Shown here: in pieces, positions 24,801-38,910 of the stretch
Layout of the letters: every line of letters starts with the position of its first letter
Numbering within the stretch: position 1 is the first letter of the stretch
DNA from: Trichoplax sp. H2
Lineage: Eukaryota; Placozoa; Uniplacotomia; Trichoplacea
DNA length: 44,669 bases
Assembly: GCA_003344405.1 (NCBI GenBank)
Contig: NOWV01000338.1
Span: 1 to 44,669 of the forward strand
Direction: 5' to 3'
Translations under genes and position numbers: made by a program
Notes under the pieces: generated by a model
Told to the model about the DNA's origin: nothing
What the model saw: the letters and a program-made list of their open reading frames with translations, nothing else
Database searches by the model: none

Positions 24801-26529
24801 TAAAATTGCCGGTCGAATGTTTGGAGAAAAGATGAGGCAGTTCGCAGCTATTGGTACGTAAGTATAATTGTGTTATGATCTCAGCTCTGATATTTGTAGG
24901 ATACGTGCAAAAGTGGATTAAATTGAATAGTAGTAAAATATTCAGCAATCCTTAATTATAACTCAATTCATTAATTTAAGGTGGATGGAAAGATCTGATG
25001 TATAGTGTAAGTTTTATCTTATTGTGTAAGCCGACACATTAAATCTTTAATTTTAAATCATTTCTTTATACTTAATCATGGTATAGTGCTGACTTTAGTT
25101 CTATTAATGTTTATTATCAGGTCAAGAGATACGGAGATAATCATCCATTCACGGCACTTGTACCTAAATTAGACAGAATAGATCCTGATGATGCGTTCTC
25201 CAGCGTTCCCTATGAAAAAGGTTTTGCACTCTTGTATCACTTAGAGCAAGTTGTCGGAGGTCCAGAGGTGTTCGAACCTTTCCTTAAGAGCTATATTCAG
25301 CATTTTAAATACAAATCATTAAAGACTTCGGAATGGAAAGATTATCTATTCTCTTACTTCATTGATAAAGTGAGAGTGCCATCTCGCAGTGAATTTTTTT
25401 AGGAATTAAAATTAAAATTTTTTATGTTAAGTGTAACGAAATTGTTAAACTTTATAAGGACACTCAAGATGCTCTCGCGAAAGTCGATTGGGACGGCTGG
25501 ATAAACAAACCCGGAATGCCTCCTACTACATTAGAGTAAGTTTTAGTTTATATTCGTTAAAATATTCGGTTGAATTGTTAACACTACATTTAAATTGTAT
25601 AGTTATTAACTTAATAGTTATAATTTGCAGATATGACACATCATTGGCCGATGCTTGCACAGAATTATGCAATCGTTGGTTAAAGGTAATAAAATAGAGA
25701 TGTAGATTTATAGTCAATGAACGATCGCGTTAATTTCTAGAACAACCTGTACATAGGCATCGGAAGAAGAACTGGAATCCTTTAGTAGTGATGATATTAA
25801 AGACTTTTCTTCTCCTCAAGTAATCGAATTTCTTTCCAAATTACTTGTTGAGGTAATATTTCTCTGCGTTACAACATGTTTACGAGTATGTAAGGAATGA
25901 TTTAGTTTTGTTAAATGTAGATACACTTATTTAAAATGTAGGCACCGATTACAGTTAAGAAGGTAAAAGCAATGGATAAAGCATATTCAATGGGTACTCG
26001 CATCAATTCAGAAATTCGTTTTAGGTAGATTGTAAATTGCAAATATTTTTATGTACGATAATCACATCGACTGTAATGTCGTTATTTTATTATAGAATAG
26101 AAGGTATTGGAGTTTACGCTTAGATCATTGATTTTTGTGTTCAATGTAATTTTACTGATTGCACTGTAAATGTTATTATTTGTTACTAATATTACTAAAA
26201 TACATGTGGAATTACATAGATGGCTGCGGATTTGTGTACGAGGTGGTTGGGAGAATTCCTATTCTGTAGCTTGTTCATTCATAACTGAACAGGGTCGCAT
26301 GAAATTTGTTCGACCATTATATCGGTAATACGCGTATGATATGTAATACTTGTGATTTATTAAAATTTGCATGCTATACTAAGACTTGGCTGATTATATT
26401 ATGAACGTGTTTAGGGATCTATACAATAATGCAGCTTCTCGAGATCTAGCCAAATCGACTTTTGGTCAAAATTGCAACTTTTATCATAATATAGCATCGA
26501 AGATGATTGCCAGCGATCTACAAATGTAA
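21871..26529 (+). CDS. LTA4H: Leukotriene A4 hydrolase / M1 aminopeptidase, 19 exons, 609 aa
   Basis: Exons: 21871-22017, 22879-23012, 23102-23222, 23335-23403, 23549-23653, 23825-23877, 23993-24065, 24153-24293, 24449-24472, 24591-24661, 24768-24853, 24981-25006, 25121-25369, 25459-25535, 25631-25685, 25757-25852, 25942-26024, 26220-26324, 26415-26529; 1830 nt (human 611 aa). It is a cytosolic zinc enzyme combining aminopeptidase and, in vertebrates, epoxide hydrolase activity on LTA4. Seen: GGMEN (266-270, Glu269), zinc site HEIAH (His293, Glu294, His297) with Glu316 in NEGHTV, Tyr381 in VPYEKG, Asp373, and Arg563/Lys565 in GRMKF, the substrate carboxylate site. The C-terminal helical domain is complete. 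Human Tyr378, the residue alkylated by LTA4, is Phe376 here. Exons 9 and 12 are only 24 and 26 nt. Intron 1 is 861 bp and shows no other gene. The ORFs at 25488-25717 are intronic shadows. Confidence 0.95.
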
Positions 26530-26752
26530 CTACTGTACGCATAAATGGCCTTATTGCATTCGTTAGTAAAGTACTAGCAATTATGGCATTAAGATTACTC
26601 TTTACACTTAATTATGTACTAACTAAGAGAATGTTTCGAGCGAAGTAATAGACTATCCAACGTTTTATAGTGCTATGATTAGTATAATAATACGACTTAG
26701 ATATGATATAAGAGTCATTATATAATTTGTATTAAATTATTAGATGTTAAAA

Positions 26753-26758
26753 AATAAA
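26753..26758 (+). terminator. candidate polyadenylation signal for LTA4H
   Basis: AATAAA about 225 nt after the LTA4H stop. A further AATAAA-like stretch follows near 26850. Confidence 0.35.
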
Positions 26759-29700
26759 TCTTTTGTTTTAGTGTTTAGTACAACGAGAGATCCATGCTGT
26801 CAGATAGTGCGAGTATGATGTAATTATAAAGCAATATTATCATTTTAATAAAAGTAGTACATTATCTTCAGTTATGTTTATTAACGTAGATATCTACGAT
26901 CACCTCACATATTTGTGGATTACGATGTGATCGCTTATTGACTGTAGCTGAAAAGCAGTTATTGTTTATTCCAATCTATCAATCTTCAATTAATTATGCA
27001 AAAGTGGACTATAGGCAGCTTGAGCTAACGCCTACGGCATCTAACTACAACTGCAAAACTTACTTATGTCATTTCGAATAATATCTCAAATGCTAGATGC
27101 ATAGAATTGAATCACATATCAAGGAACGATATCTGCACTATCAGGAACACTTTTGCTCTACTAGAAGACTACACAAAGACTTAGACGCCTCGTATTTTAC
27201 TTTAAACACTAAGTTTAAGAATTAACTTTATTACGCGATATATTGCATTTATATACTCTTCCTCAATAGTTCATGAGTCATAGTTAGTACGATAAACTTT
27301 GGAATCATTCACTGAATTAGACATTAATTTTAGCTACTGCTCCCTAATGCAGACAACTGTATTTACGAATATAGACATCTGATGACCAATACAGAATAGT
27401 CAGATTACGATACGTCCTATCACGGAACATTTCCACAATAATTTACAATCTACCATAAGCAAGTTACAATCACAATGATTAGAATTGTAAGTAGATAATT
27501 CGCATTCCCTAATATAACTATTAATTTCAGTATATGTATATATGTCACTGTCATATAAAGCCAGTGCTATATTAAAACACAGTATATCCAAATCAGAAGT
27601 TAACTAAATAAGGATAAGCTAACAAAATTATCCTAACATAGATATTTCTACTCTAATACAGTATATAACACTGTCACAGTAACTAAGCTGTAAGTAACGT
27701 GATTTTTTTACCTTCCTTCTACAGCCATGGAATGAGAATGCGTAGAAATTATACTCGCTATTTCTCGCTAAACTATTGAGGAAATTGATTGATTTACAAT
27801 TAATTAAATTTTTTACTAACGATAAAAGAGTTAGCATAATATAGTTTTCGAACTACTGTATGTGTATTACGATCTAGTTGTATTGTATTTTCAATGATAT
27901 ACAACAGTAATACATTCTTGAAGCACGAATTTTAGATGTTATGTAGTAGGTTAAAATTTACTATTACTGATAAAAATATTTATTATTTGTAATAGAATAA
28001 ACCTAAACTATAGCTTCTTTATTAGTAAAGATTCAAGTCCTAAAAATTCAAAATTGGTAAATTATGCTTAATGATGTACAAACTATGAGTAATAGAATTC
28101 TGTAATATAGAATACATGGGGTGATTGCACAAGTTCCCATGCATTTTGAACATAATTGAACTCATGATAGTTTACTAATAAAATCAGTAAATTGTTTTCT
28201 CTGAAAATTAAGCTTACAAAAACTGAATTTATAGGGTAGATATTACAGATTAGAATTAGAACGCATAAATTTATTCATAGCTTCTATTTTAATAATTACT
28301 GATATTGAAAATGTACTCTGAAATAACATATAACGTATGAATAAGGGTTTCAATAAAGTTTAATGATTCAACAGTTAAGCGTAATGTAATTAAGGGTCGG
28401 TATTTCTTTTTATTAGGCGCCGTTTAGATATCAATTTTTAAAATGATGTTACGATTAGATGTTAAAAAGTTAATTAAGTACCGATGCTCAGCAACGAACT
28501 AAGCAAATACCGTTCTTAGTTTACCTTTTATTTATCTATGTTACATACTTTGAGTAGGAAATAGGATATAATCCGTTATTAGTTACATTAATGGATTATA
28601 ATTATTTACAAAATTAATGATGAGCCTAATTGCTTCAGTTATGCGTACGAATGCAAAGGAGCCACGTGCAGTAGCTAAGTAATAAAAATAGGAAGACATA
28701 AAATATTTATTTTTTGTCATTTAGTAAACAAAATAGGACATTTACGTCTATGAAATTGGCAAAAATGAACCTTTTTTGCCTAATGATAAACGATGAAAAG
28801 TGAATATTATGTTAATTCACTAGAACTGACGATTTGCTTTACATTTACTGTATAGGTAAAACCGAGAGTACTAACAATTTTTAAGTGAGTTCTTGACACC
28901 TCGTGGATTGTACAATGATTTTTTCATATACAATCCGTTATTAATAGTTAGGTCTTGAATTGGTTTACGAGAAATGTTAAATTTATTAGTGTTTGATATA
29001 TAAAATGATTCTAAAAGTAGGATGAAATGCATAGGATGACTAGTTTCCATTTGTAAAATGAAGTTTTCCGTAAATTGAGCCGTGGAATCTCATTTCATAA
29101 GCAATATAGTCAAATATTTTAGATGATTAACAGTTTATTCCATCACCTAATCTTTTTTTGTATAGTGCATGCTAATTTTACAATATAGTAATAATGATGT
29201 CATATATTTTAGCTGATGAAGGTTGATTGGTCAAGGTTGTATCAGACGAAATAAGTATTGTATGCATAAGATGCATTCATTTACATATCAAGTTAACTTA
29301 TGAAAAAAATAGCATGAGTGGGACAGTAAATTAACTCCTCCTACTCATTTACAGTCTTTCTACTATTAGAATTTAAAATTCTTTGTCAATAAGAGTTTAT
29401 AAACTAAATAAGTAGCCATTTAATCTTACGTGACAATTTCAATTTTGCCATGCCATTGGTAGGTGTGTTTTTTACGGCGGTAAACAGGCATTCTATTTTT
29501 TGCGGAAGATTCCAGTAAAATGGCTAAAAAGCAAATAGATAAAAGATGATTGCTTAGTCTCAGTAATTGTTGGTATCTGTGAATAGGTAGTGATAAAAGT
29601 TTGAATATAGCAGCTAATAGAAGTTAGTTGAAATCTTTGGGATATAATCGTAAAAAGAGATCAACACATTTAAACCTATATCGTCTCTATTTTAGCCTTC

Positions 29701-30454
29701 TGCTTTCACATGACCAATGTTATTGCCTACGCTCAACTAATGCGTGGTCTATTATCTCTATATTTATTATTTCATTTTGATATGCTAAGATACTACCGGT
29801 ATGTAGTATTCTATATTCAATCGAAAAGAGCAACACCCATATTAGAGGCTAAATTAATGTCTTCAAATTAACTTCAATTTCAAAGAACTACAACTGCATT
29901 TCATTCTGAACCAATTGGATTGTTTTCTCACTGATGCATCGTGTCTTGCAATCAATAGAAGTAGCATGTTGTTTTTAGCGATTAATATGCATTCCTTTCC
30001 CGTTCAGACTCCTTAATTGCAATCCTGATTCTTAATTAACGGAATGAATTTATTTCCTATAAGATATAGAATTCTATGTCTGATTCTGACTGGCTTTCCC
30101 AAGTATTAATTCAGATTACTGTTTATATTCTATTACATTATGTAATGCATGAGCGTTTGCTCTGTAAATAAATATGACATAGTACATTAGCATAGTCTCA
30201 ATAACTTATTCAAATTAAATAACTAGGATCGAAGTCTATTTAATTCTTTAGTTGTACTTTGTGTTATTTAGATAGAATCTATAGAAAAAGCTATACATGA
30301 CAAGAAATATAGCATTACGTAATGCTAAAAGAGTCTTAAGGTAGGCGAGTTTTGTGGAAAAAAAACTCGTGTATCATTCTATATTTTTAATGCCGTTGAG
30401 GCAACTAAAATACGATCATTCAGTATAATCTATGTATGATTATAATTAGGTGGA

Positions 30455-30475
30455 TTAAGGAAAATTTTTCCTTAA
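30455..30475. repeat. short palindrome
   Basis: A 21 bp near-perfect palindrome with arms ttaaggaaaa and ttttccttaa around a single central base, in gene-poor sequence. It is followed by a further ccttaa. It could form a hairpin; no function is assigned. Confidence 0.6.
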
Positions 30476-31861
30476 TAAATCCTTAACGATTGTTAATTAT
30501 AACTTGGATTGAGCATGGCAAAGCAAATGGTCCATGCTAGCTATAAATAAACAACAAAGTTTTCAAATCACGACCTCTTACAGGTGTTTACTTGATCACA
30601 TATAACAGACATTGTATAGGCAATCATACATAAGTTAGAAAGCAGAATATCAAATTGCAATATGGTAACTGACAAGGCGAATGAGTAAAAACGAGGCAGT
30701 AGAATATCAAATCAGATTAATTACGACAACAGCACTAGCAACTGCGTGATTGTTCATCAACGTAAGAATGTTTTACGGAAAATTATTAACTTTTCTATTA
30801 TTTATCTGGCAATTTTCAATAGACATAGTATCAATTAGGGGGTCATTTGTGGTGTTATGAAATGATAGAATATATATTAATGTAACGTGATTGGTTATGC
30901 TTCTAAATAATAAGCAGGAATTAACAATTTACCCAATGGATTCATGAGAACAATGATGGCGCTTAGCTCATGATGGCCGTTAATGTTCATAAAGCATCTA
31001 TTTAATTACTGTTACTAAATGATGAAGATCAACATCTCCGTAAATACATATTTAATTAAATAATTATTTCAACCGTAAAATGATGACAATAAAAGCTTGT
31101 CATTCAAACTAATAGCTATTATATTCGATGCGCTCGACTATCTATATAAATAGCAAGTTTTCCGAATTGCCAGGTTATTTCAGCAGCGATCAGATTAGTA
31201 AATCTCTCCTATCGGATTGTGATACAATTTGACATTATTGGTTCGTTTAGAACTTGCAAATTTTTTGTTTATAATATGCATGAGACTAATTGTTTATTAT
31301 AGGCAAATTACGGTTTAGGTTTTTATATTACATCATTTTCTAAATTTATTTGATTATTCATGACTTTTGGATGATTTAAACTACTGTTTATCTTATGTAA
31401 AATTTATATAAAAGCCGTAGCACCCTTCCATTTTTAAACAGATCTTTAGCATTTTTCATTATTGCAAAATCCATCTACTTAAAAAACAAACCGTCATACC
31501 TAGCTATTTGCAAATCATTTATCACGGCACCTTGTCCAAATTAAAGTAATTTGCAAACTAGTTATCGTTCCGTTATTATCGTATGGATAGAATTAGAACC
31601 TATAGTTATTACAAGGCTTGATAGAGCAGAAAATTATTTTGCAAATATCTCAATTTTTGTTGAATTTGTGTGCGAGTATATTTTTTGCTAGTGTCTATAG
31701 ATAGGCATTAATTTGTATGTTACGAGGTCACTAAAATAGAATAGTGAAGATGTGCTTAGTATGACTAAGATAGACAAAACCTTAATTATATCATGAAATT
31801 TTAACTACAGTATTATATATAATGTGGTTTTTTAATTTAAATTTTAGAATTTTCTTTCAAA

Positions 31862-34800
31862 ATGGCTCGTTTACTTCTTGCACCAACTTATGCAGCAGTT
31901 CTATTAGCATTAATTATAACAGTTAAATCGGAAACCACTGGTCAACATGAATTTCATGCATCCTTGGATGAGGATTTAAAATATTTACTCGATTGGACTT
32001 TTGATAATAATAAGAAAACCATGACATTTACCGTAAGAGTGAAGACAACGGGTTGGATAGGATTTGGAATTTCGCCTTATACTGGTAAAATGCCTGGATC
32101 TGACATTGTTATTATGTGGGTTGATAATAATGGCAAAGTCTACTTACAGGTATTAAAAATAAGCTACAAGTTTCATTCTGCTTGACTGAAATTTATAGCT
32201 GTTTACCTATTTCTGGGTATGTATACCAATCATTTTACATATTTTAACTTTAGGATCGATTTGCGGAAAGCAGATCATTACCGGTATTGGATAGCAGTCA
32301 AGATTATTACATTATATCAGGTTACGAGAGGAATGGTACTACAACGATTAAATTTTGGAGAAAATTTAATACTGGAGATCCTAAAGACCTGCTATTAGAT
32401 GTAATTTCCTATTTTAAAAAGTATTAGACTGTTGAGTTCTTTTCACTCTCTGAGCAATCCTTTTTATTAAATACACTTAAATACCTTTTAACATAGACTG
32501 GAACGACTCGGTTAATATGGGCTTATAATGCACAAGATCCGCCATCTACTACGAATATTCAAATTCATGATAAAATGGGTGCTCGTAGTCTGAATTTATT
32601 CGAGAGAATGCCTGAAAATGATAAACCTTCCATGCCATCGGATGTGCAGACTCATGAATGCCGTGTACCAAATGTAATTAGCTAAAAAAATCGTAGCGAG
32701 AGATCTCTTTATGCTTTCATTTATTATAAAATTTGTCTCACTTTATAATTTATTGTCCTGTCATCACAATAAATCTTTCTCCATATCGATATAGGCTACA
32801 ATTCCAGCCAGAAAAACGGCGTATTGGTGTGTAGGCTCAAAATTACCAGATCTAACCAGTAAACATCATATCATTAAGGTGGGCCTGTTAACTGTAGATT
32901 TGGTCACTACAATGCAATAAGAAATCTTGAATTGTGATCCCCTATTTTATGAAACCCGCAACCTCAGTATCTTATTACCTTTGATATTTTTTAATGAGGA
33001 TTAGCTAATACCTACTTAGTTAAGCGGTATTTGTAATCAAATTACATTTCTTTTCCAATATTCAAAGATAAAATATACCATTCTTCAATATGTATAAATC
33101 TAAGTACTAGAAAACTTTGAGTAGGACCAACACAGAGAAAACTATTACATTTTAAAGTACAGACATTCAAAAAATTAGCTATACTACTATTAATTTAACA
33201 GGAATTATCCAAACAGCTAACTAACAGTAAATTCACTTACTGCAATGATTCTCTTACTTAAGATTGAGCCAATCATTACGAAAGGCAATCAAGGAAGAGT
33301 CCATCATATGATAATGTACGAATGCCCAGCTAGTCCCGACTGGCATGATTACAGTGCTGATTGCGATACCGAAAATATGCCAATTGCTTTAAGATATTGT
33401 CGTAGTGGTGCTCTTGTGGCCGGTTGGGCTGTCGGTGGTGAGGTAAGGAAAATAGAGTTAGCACTAGAAGTTGGAAAGGCTGCCACTGCGGCTTCTAGTG
33501 AGATTATTTGACGATCTATCTCCTAGAGTTGAATTTACTGCTTCTTGCAATAAGTGTCGATCGATTCCGTATAGGGTATTACTTTCCCGAAAGATACCGG
33601 ATTTTCTCTCGGTGGAAAAGATGATCCTAAGTTTACTGTTATTGAAATGCATTATGATAATCCAGAGGAAAAAGCAGGTATCTGAAATTGTCCATTTTAG
33701 TTATACTTTCTTGCAGTTAAAAGCGCCTGGGATTATAATCGTTTTTTATTTAAACTAAGATTGCAGACTTTTCCTGCTTTATATGTATTCCATCTCACGA
33801 GGTCCTTTTTATGTAGGTATTGTTGATAATTCCGGCTTTAGAATCTATTATACGAAGCAAATTCGCAAGTATGATATCGGAGTCTTAACTCTTGGCCATC
33901 TTATAACTGCTACTATGGCCATTCCGGAAAAGCAATCGAGCTGGAATATTACTGGTTACTGTCCTCAATTTTGTACTGATAGGGTATGTGTAACTCTAGA
34001 TTCTAGCTGCATAACAAATTATTTTTTGTGATAATTTTAGAACCCCTATTTTTGTAGTTTGAGTTGATAATCAATTACTTGCCATCAAGTAAATTTAGGG
34101 ATTCATATAATTATTGATAAGTACAAAAATGGTATTAATTATATCTATATTTATCTACTACGTTGCAAAAAATTTTTAAATATTGCTTCAATCTTGACTT
34201 AATCTTGAGTGTGAAATAATTTAGTCGGTATCTAATAAGTTATGTATATTTATAGGTTTTATAAATCTTAGTATCAATGTTAATTTTATTGGTTCTAATA
34301 AGCTATATATTTTATAGGCTTTGTACAATCCTGGTATCAATATCTTTGGAGTATTCTTTCATACCCATCTTGCAGGTATGGTATATCTTATTTTAGCCGG
34401 ATAAATTGTAATTTACGATTAGATTTTCTCACCATTTCGTAAAATCAAGTTATTTCTATTGTTTTACTTACTGAAAACAGTTTTTGTTCTTTCATTCCTA
34501 TTCACTATCTTGTTGTAGGTATCGCCTTATCCACTAGACACTTTAGGAATGGCAAAGAATTGCCAGCGATTGCTGTCAACAAACATTACGACTTTAATTA
34601 TCAGGTAAAAGCTAATGTCTTGTACAGTTTTTACTTTATAAATACTATAATTTTAAGATGGCCTACAATGCAAAAATTTATTAGATATAAAAATTTGTAT
34701 CTTACTAGTCGGGAATAAAAGAAACGGAATATAATATTAAGGGAGTGAATATGTTTATATCTATATCTTTACTTGTCGTTATTCTATTGTAGGAAATAGT

Positions 34801-35969
34801 ATACTTAAAGAACAACGTGATTGTCTCACCGGTAAGTTTTATTTTCTTTTTCCAGATTACCTATTAGTGCACTAAATATATCATGTTACTAAAACTAAAG
34901 ACGACCATTTGACTCTATAGGGTGATTCATTGGCCCTAACTTGTACTTACCAGACGAAAAGCCGTCCTAACGTCACTGTGGTATGTAAAAATTAAACTAT
35001 GATTAGACTATCTCAAAATAGCGTATACAAACTACAACCATAATTAAAATTTTTCTACATTTGTATCTGAATCAACTTTAGGGAGGTCAAGCAACAACTG
35101 ACGAAATGTGCCTGAATTATCTGTTCTATTATCCTAGAGCACCACTAGCAGCATGCTTTAGCTATACTGGTTATGATACTTTGACACCATACTTTGGCAA
35201 GCTAATGAAGTAAGCGATTCTCCTTACAAAAAACATGATAAATACAACGTATGCAACCTTAGGATATAGTTGTGCAATAAAACTAATAAAATATGTATTT
35301 ACGTAGTGGAATAACGTTGATCGATTTGGAAAAATGATAATTTAACAAAAGTAGAATTTTAGACAAAATTTGGGTTTAAGATAGACATCATAAATAATGA
35401 TCATTTATGCTATCATAGACAAGGTGTAATGCCTCCACCAAGGTATAATGGAAGCTATGGCATTGCCAGATCATTGCAAAAAACTACTATTGGGAGCCAG
35501 AATTTAATAAACGAGTTAAAATCGTTACAGACTTATGCGATACCTAAGATGTACTGTTCTTACGCGAATAAATCGCTAGTTATGGAGGTAAAAATGCCTA
35601 TTTAATAATAATAATTCAAGTTTTCATATGTTGGTCTTGATCTCATTTGATGCTTACGGTATTGGTTCTAGTCTTAGCTTCAATATTTCTAGCTGCTATA
35701 CATTAGTATACCTATGTCGTCGTGCTTTAGTATATCTTTCTCTAAGTGTAGCTATGGCAAGAGCTATTTAACATTTTAATCTAACGTTGTCATTTTAATA
35801 ATATTTTTAGCGGTATAATATGCCAATTCCAAATTTTAAATCAATTGCCAACTACACTAACGACGTTACTGGCACCACTCCTTCCACTAGTGAGGCTACA
35901 GCCATCTCTCCGGCTCATACCGTCCTAGCTCTTCTTTCCACTACTATCATTTTAATATTTGCCAATTAA
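31862..35969 (+). CDS. MOXD1: MOXD1-like DBH-family copper monooxygenase, 14 exons, 614 aa
   Basis: Exons: 31862-32149, 32254-32400, 32497-32673, 32795-32878, 33263-33442, 33575-33677, 33817-33983, 34318-34375, 34519-34604, 34793-34831, 34921-34980, 35082-35209, 35419-35587, 35811-35969; 1845 nt (human MOXD1 613 aa). Order: signal peptide (1-23), DOMON domain (about 30-150, with GWIGFGISPYTGKMPGSD), then the two Cu type II ascorbate-dependent monooxygenase domains. Copper ligands visible: VHHM (His246, His247) and EMHYDNP (His318) for one site; HTHLAG (His397, His399) and TDEMC (Met472) for the other. The C-terminus is Thr/Ser-rich and ends in a hydrophobic stretch (LALLSTTIILIFAN), suggesting a membrane or GPI anchor in the secretory pathway. 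The substrate is unknown, as for MOXD1 generally. A decayed relative lies 3 kb downstream. Confidence 0.93.
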
Positions 35970-36111
35970 TTGACTGACCATTATCTTGATGTCTATCAAT
36001 AGCAGTAATCTGGCTATCATATTTGCTCCATAAATAATTGATTACGGGTATACTGATTATGAGTATATTGATTACTATCCCTGATAATATTTTTTATCCG
36101 TTGTGAAGTTA

Positions 36112-36117
36112 AATAAA
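36112..36117 (+). terminator. candidate polyadenylation signal for the MOXD1-like gene
   Basis: AATAAA about 143 nt after the stop codon. Confidence 0.4.
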
Positions 36118-37252
36118 TTTTAGATATTTCACATAGCTTTCAACTTATTATTAAAAATCATGGACGATTTAATAACTGCTTTGACCTGCACTATGATTAA
36201 GTATGATTTTAACCAAAAAATAATCAATCCAATTCGTTAATAGTGCTTAGTGTCATGGTATCTTATCAAATAGTATCTAAATAATTGAAATCCTATATTG
36301 CATTGAATCAATTCTTAACGACAAAAGTCTTCTTCTTGTTTTGTTAGCTATTGAGCTTGTCAATCCTGGTTTAAGGCAATTAATTTGATAACAGCGCAAA
36401 ATTTGCAATTGTTAGCCATAATTATTGACACTAAAACATGAATTCAAGATTGCGTAATGTAATAATAATTTTTTACTGATAATTAATTTGCAAATTGACG
36501 TATCAGTATAAATATATTTTATTGTTTAGTAAGTTTAACCCTATTAAACAAACGTAATTCTGATTTATGCTCTTAACGGACTCATTTTTTTGACCTACAT
36601 GTATATGAAATCAAGGCGTAATTAAAAATGCTAATCAATGTCGATGCTTGCTTAGAGAGTAATATAAGTATTTAAAAATATTAACCGAGTCAGATTGTAT
36701 ATCTGTAGTTTAGCGTGACAAAGTAGTATCATATTCACAAAATTGCAACTAGCAAGGCAATACGGCTGCCTACAGAAAAATTGGCCAAAACGAACAAGCT
36801 CTACTATTTCGTGTAAGAAAGTATTCAGTATTCTGCAGTATGTAAGCCTGAAACATCAAATAATAATAGTACACAGTATACGAGGTGAACGCGCTGAGTA
36901 AGTTACAACTCTCTGAGACGTAAATTTAACTCTTTAAGGTATTCATTTTATTACTTTTTTTGTATCTGCTCCTCGAGCAGTGACAGTATCTCCATGGTGA
37001 TACAAGATTAACAATTTTATGAACTTTCTCTACACGTCTATATTACTGTATGTGACAGTTTATACTGAAATAAAGCTGCATATCCACAGCAATACTGCAC
37101 TGTACCTGCTCACGGACACTTTTGTTTACTTAGGTAACATTTAATTGAAGACTGCACTGTACGTTAGGGACCTTAAATTTAGGGTTTCTACTTCTCGTCA
37201 TGGATGAATTTTACGACGGTCGATAGAGCACTGCCGTCTGCTTTGCGAAATC

Positions 37253-37461
37253 TTAAGCAATGTGACACCTATGCGAATAAGTAGGAGCCGAAGCAAGACT
37301 CGTTTGACTTCCTCTATTAGGATAATTCTAATATTGAGGTAAACAATTTGAACGTACAGTAGGGCTGGTGAAGCTGTAATACTTACTTTCTCTTTTAGTA
37401 TTTTAACATACTTCATAGATTTAGCTTTTACTACATTACGATACTTTACAAAATCATCCAC
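37253..37461 (-). CDS. possible small two-exon gene or gene fragment
   Basis: A first segment, 37461-37387, starts with ATG and ends at a consensus donor (gtaagt). An acceptor ttag precedes 37327-37253, which ends in TAA. Joined in phase this gives 49 residues, lysine-rich at first (KYVKILKEK) then NYPNRGSQTSLASAPTYSHR. Unspliced, the frame also stays open to 37198 (87 codons). I do not recognise it. A small gene, a piece of a larger gene and chance are all possible. Confidence 0.22.
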
Positions 37462-38910
37462 TTAAGATGTAATACATGACTGGCACTTACTGTTTCAAGA
37501 GAGCAATATAGCAACGTGGTGAATAGAATTGAATTCGATGTAGTTAACCCTATAAAAATGTGCGATTAAAATGAACTGTCAATATTTCGGCAGGGCTTCG
37601 TTAGGCGCAGCAACGCACCCAATCATGGGCCTCCATTAATGTCAACATATTTGAAACTAATAATCGAAACATTTATCAACCATTTCAAGGATGACATTTA
37701 CTGGTCTTTAATATGGATCCTTGAAAACCCTGGATGAATACTACAGTAATTTTCTAAAATAGTGAAATTTCATCAATTCATAGTCGCATGCAAGATATAG
37801 CCTCAATTTTTTTTCGTTAATTATCTGACCATCGGGTGCAACGGTTTATCGCCATCATCAGCGGTTAATTGAGCTGGAACAATGCATCTCAAGTTATTTT
37901 ACAGTCTGATTTAGTCGATAAAGACCTTATTCTTACTGATGATGGAATCGTTATTTACAGAATCAATATCATTACCATAAAGTGGTTATGTCATAGATAC
38001 AGCTGGCGAATTTGCTAGATTATCTGTTCTGTACCGTAAGCCATATCCTCATCATTAAATGTTTTTATTGCAAACAAAGCCAACAATATATCAACCATTT
38101 TTCAACACTGAGTAACCTGGAAATAAATACAAAAATATCGGATAAAAATCTACCGCGATATGGCAATACTACTTCAGTAATTGCTCTCTAATAGGTCATT
38201 TTTAGCCCCTGGGTAATTAACCCTGATCTAATTTGCATATATAATGTTAACATTACATATATGATAGTTGTGTTTTGAGATTCCATTACGTCCTTATTTT
38301 AAGGTATCATCGTTACTGCTATAGTTTTGGTATTTACAGATTAGAAAGTCGCTATCTATGTAAACCTCGTAATCAGATGAATTTACCGTTACGTCTTTTA
38401 GTTGAAGGTACGTCCGCCACATGAGCCTCATAAGTTACAGAAAAAGAATAGTGCGCAGTAAAAACGATTAGAAAGTAGATTAATTCTTTATTTTGCTAGT
38501 CTTTATCAGCTAAGAGCTCAAGTTGAATCTAATATAAAGAATAATCCCGTTTAGAATCAAGTAGAAAAATTATAAATAGTTCGCTAGTTATACAGCCTGT
38601 TGCTGATGTAAAAACTTAATAATTTCAATTTTTTGCAAACTTGATTCTTCTCTTTGTGTTAAGAAAACGTTGTAATTAGTCTACTAGAAAGTAAAACTGT
38701 ATTGTATTAAATTATTTAGCATGTAAATTCCTACATGCGTTTCTGTTGAAAATAGTATCGAATTAGAATGCTTTAAAATGATATACGCATTGGCATATTT
38801 TAGTCCTATTAATTTTTCTGGCTTTGCTTGAGATGATGGCTAAAATTGTGCTAATAATGACCTATCATATTTTCTTCATACCTTAGACTTTACAAGAATC
38901 AAGTATAACC

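Larger units (their letters stand above)
26530..31861. other. gene-poor 5.3 kb region
   Basis: Very AT-rich. Open frames (for example 27400-27591 and 27628-27837 on the minus strand) lack splice-consistent extensions and resemble no family. It contains the LTA4H 3' end and presumably the MOXD1-like promoter near 31800. No tRNA, transposase or LTR signature was recognised. Confidence 0.55.
35970..38910. other. intergenic region between the MOXD1-like gene and its decayed copy
   Basis: About 2.9 kb of AT-rich sequence with one weak small-gene candidate on the minus strand (37253-37461). No repeats or RNA genes recognised. Confidence 0.5.

Noticed and set aside
25488-25717. ORFs on both strands inside LTA4H
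   Set aside because: They run across exon-intron boundaries of LTA4H and are shadows of the real exons.
33464-33758. ORFs around MOXD1-like exon 6 on both strands
   Set aside because: Other frames of the exon at 33575-33677 and its introns; the spliced frame matches the family.
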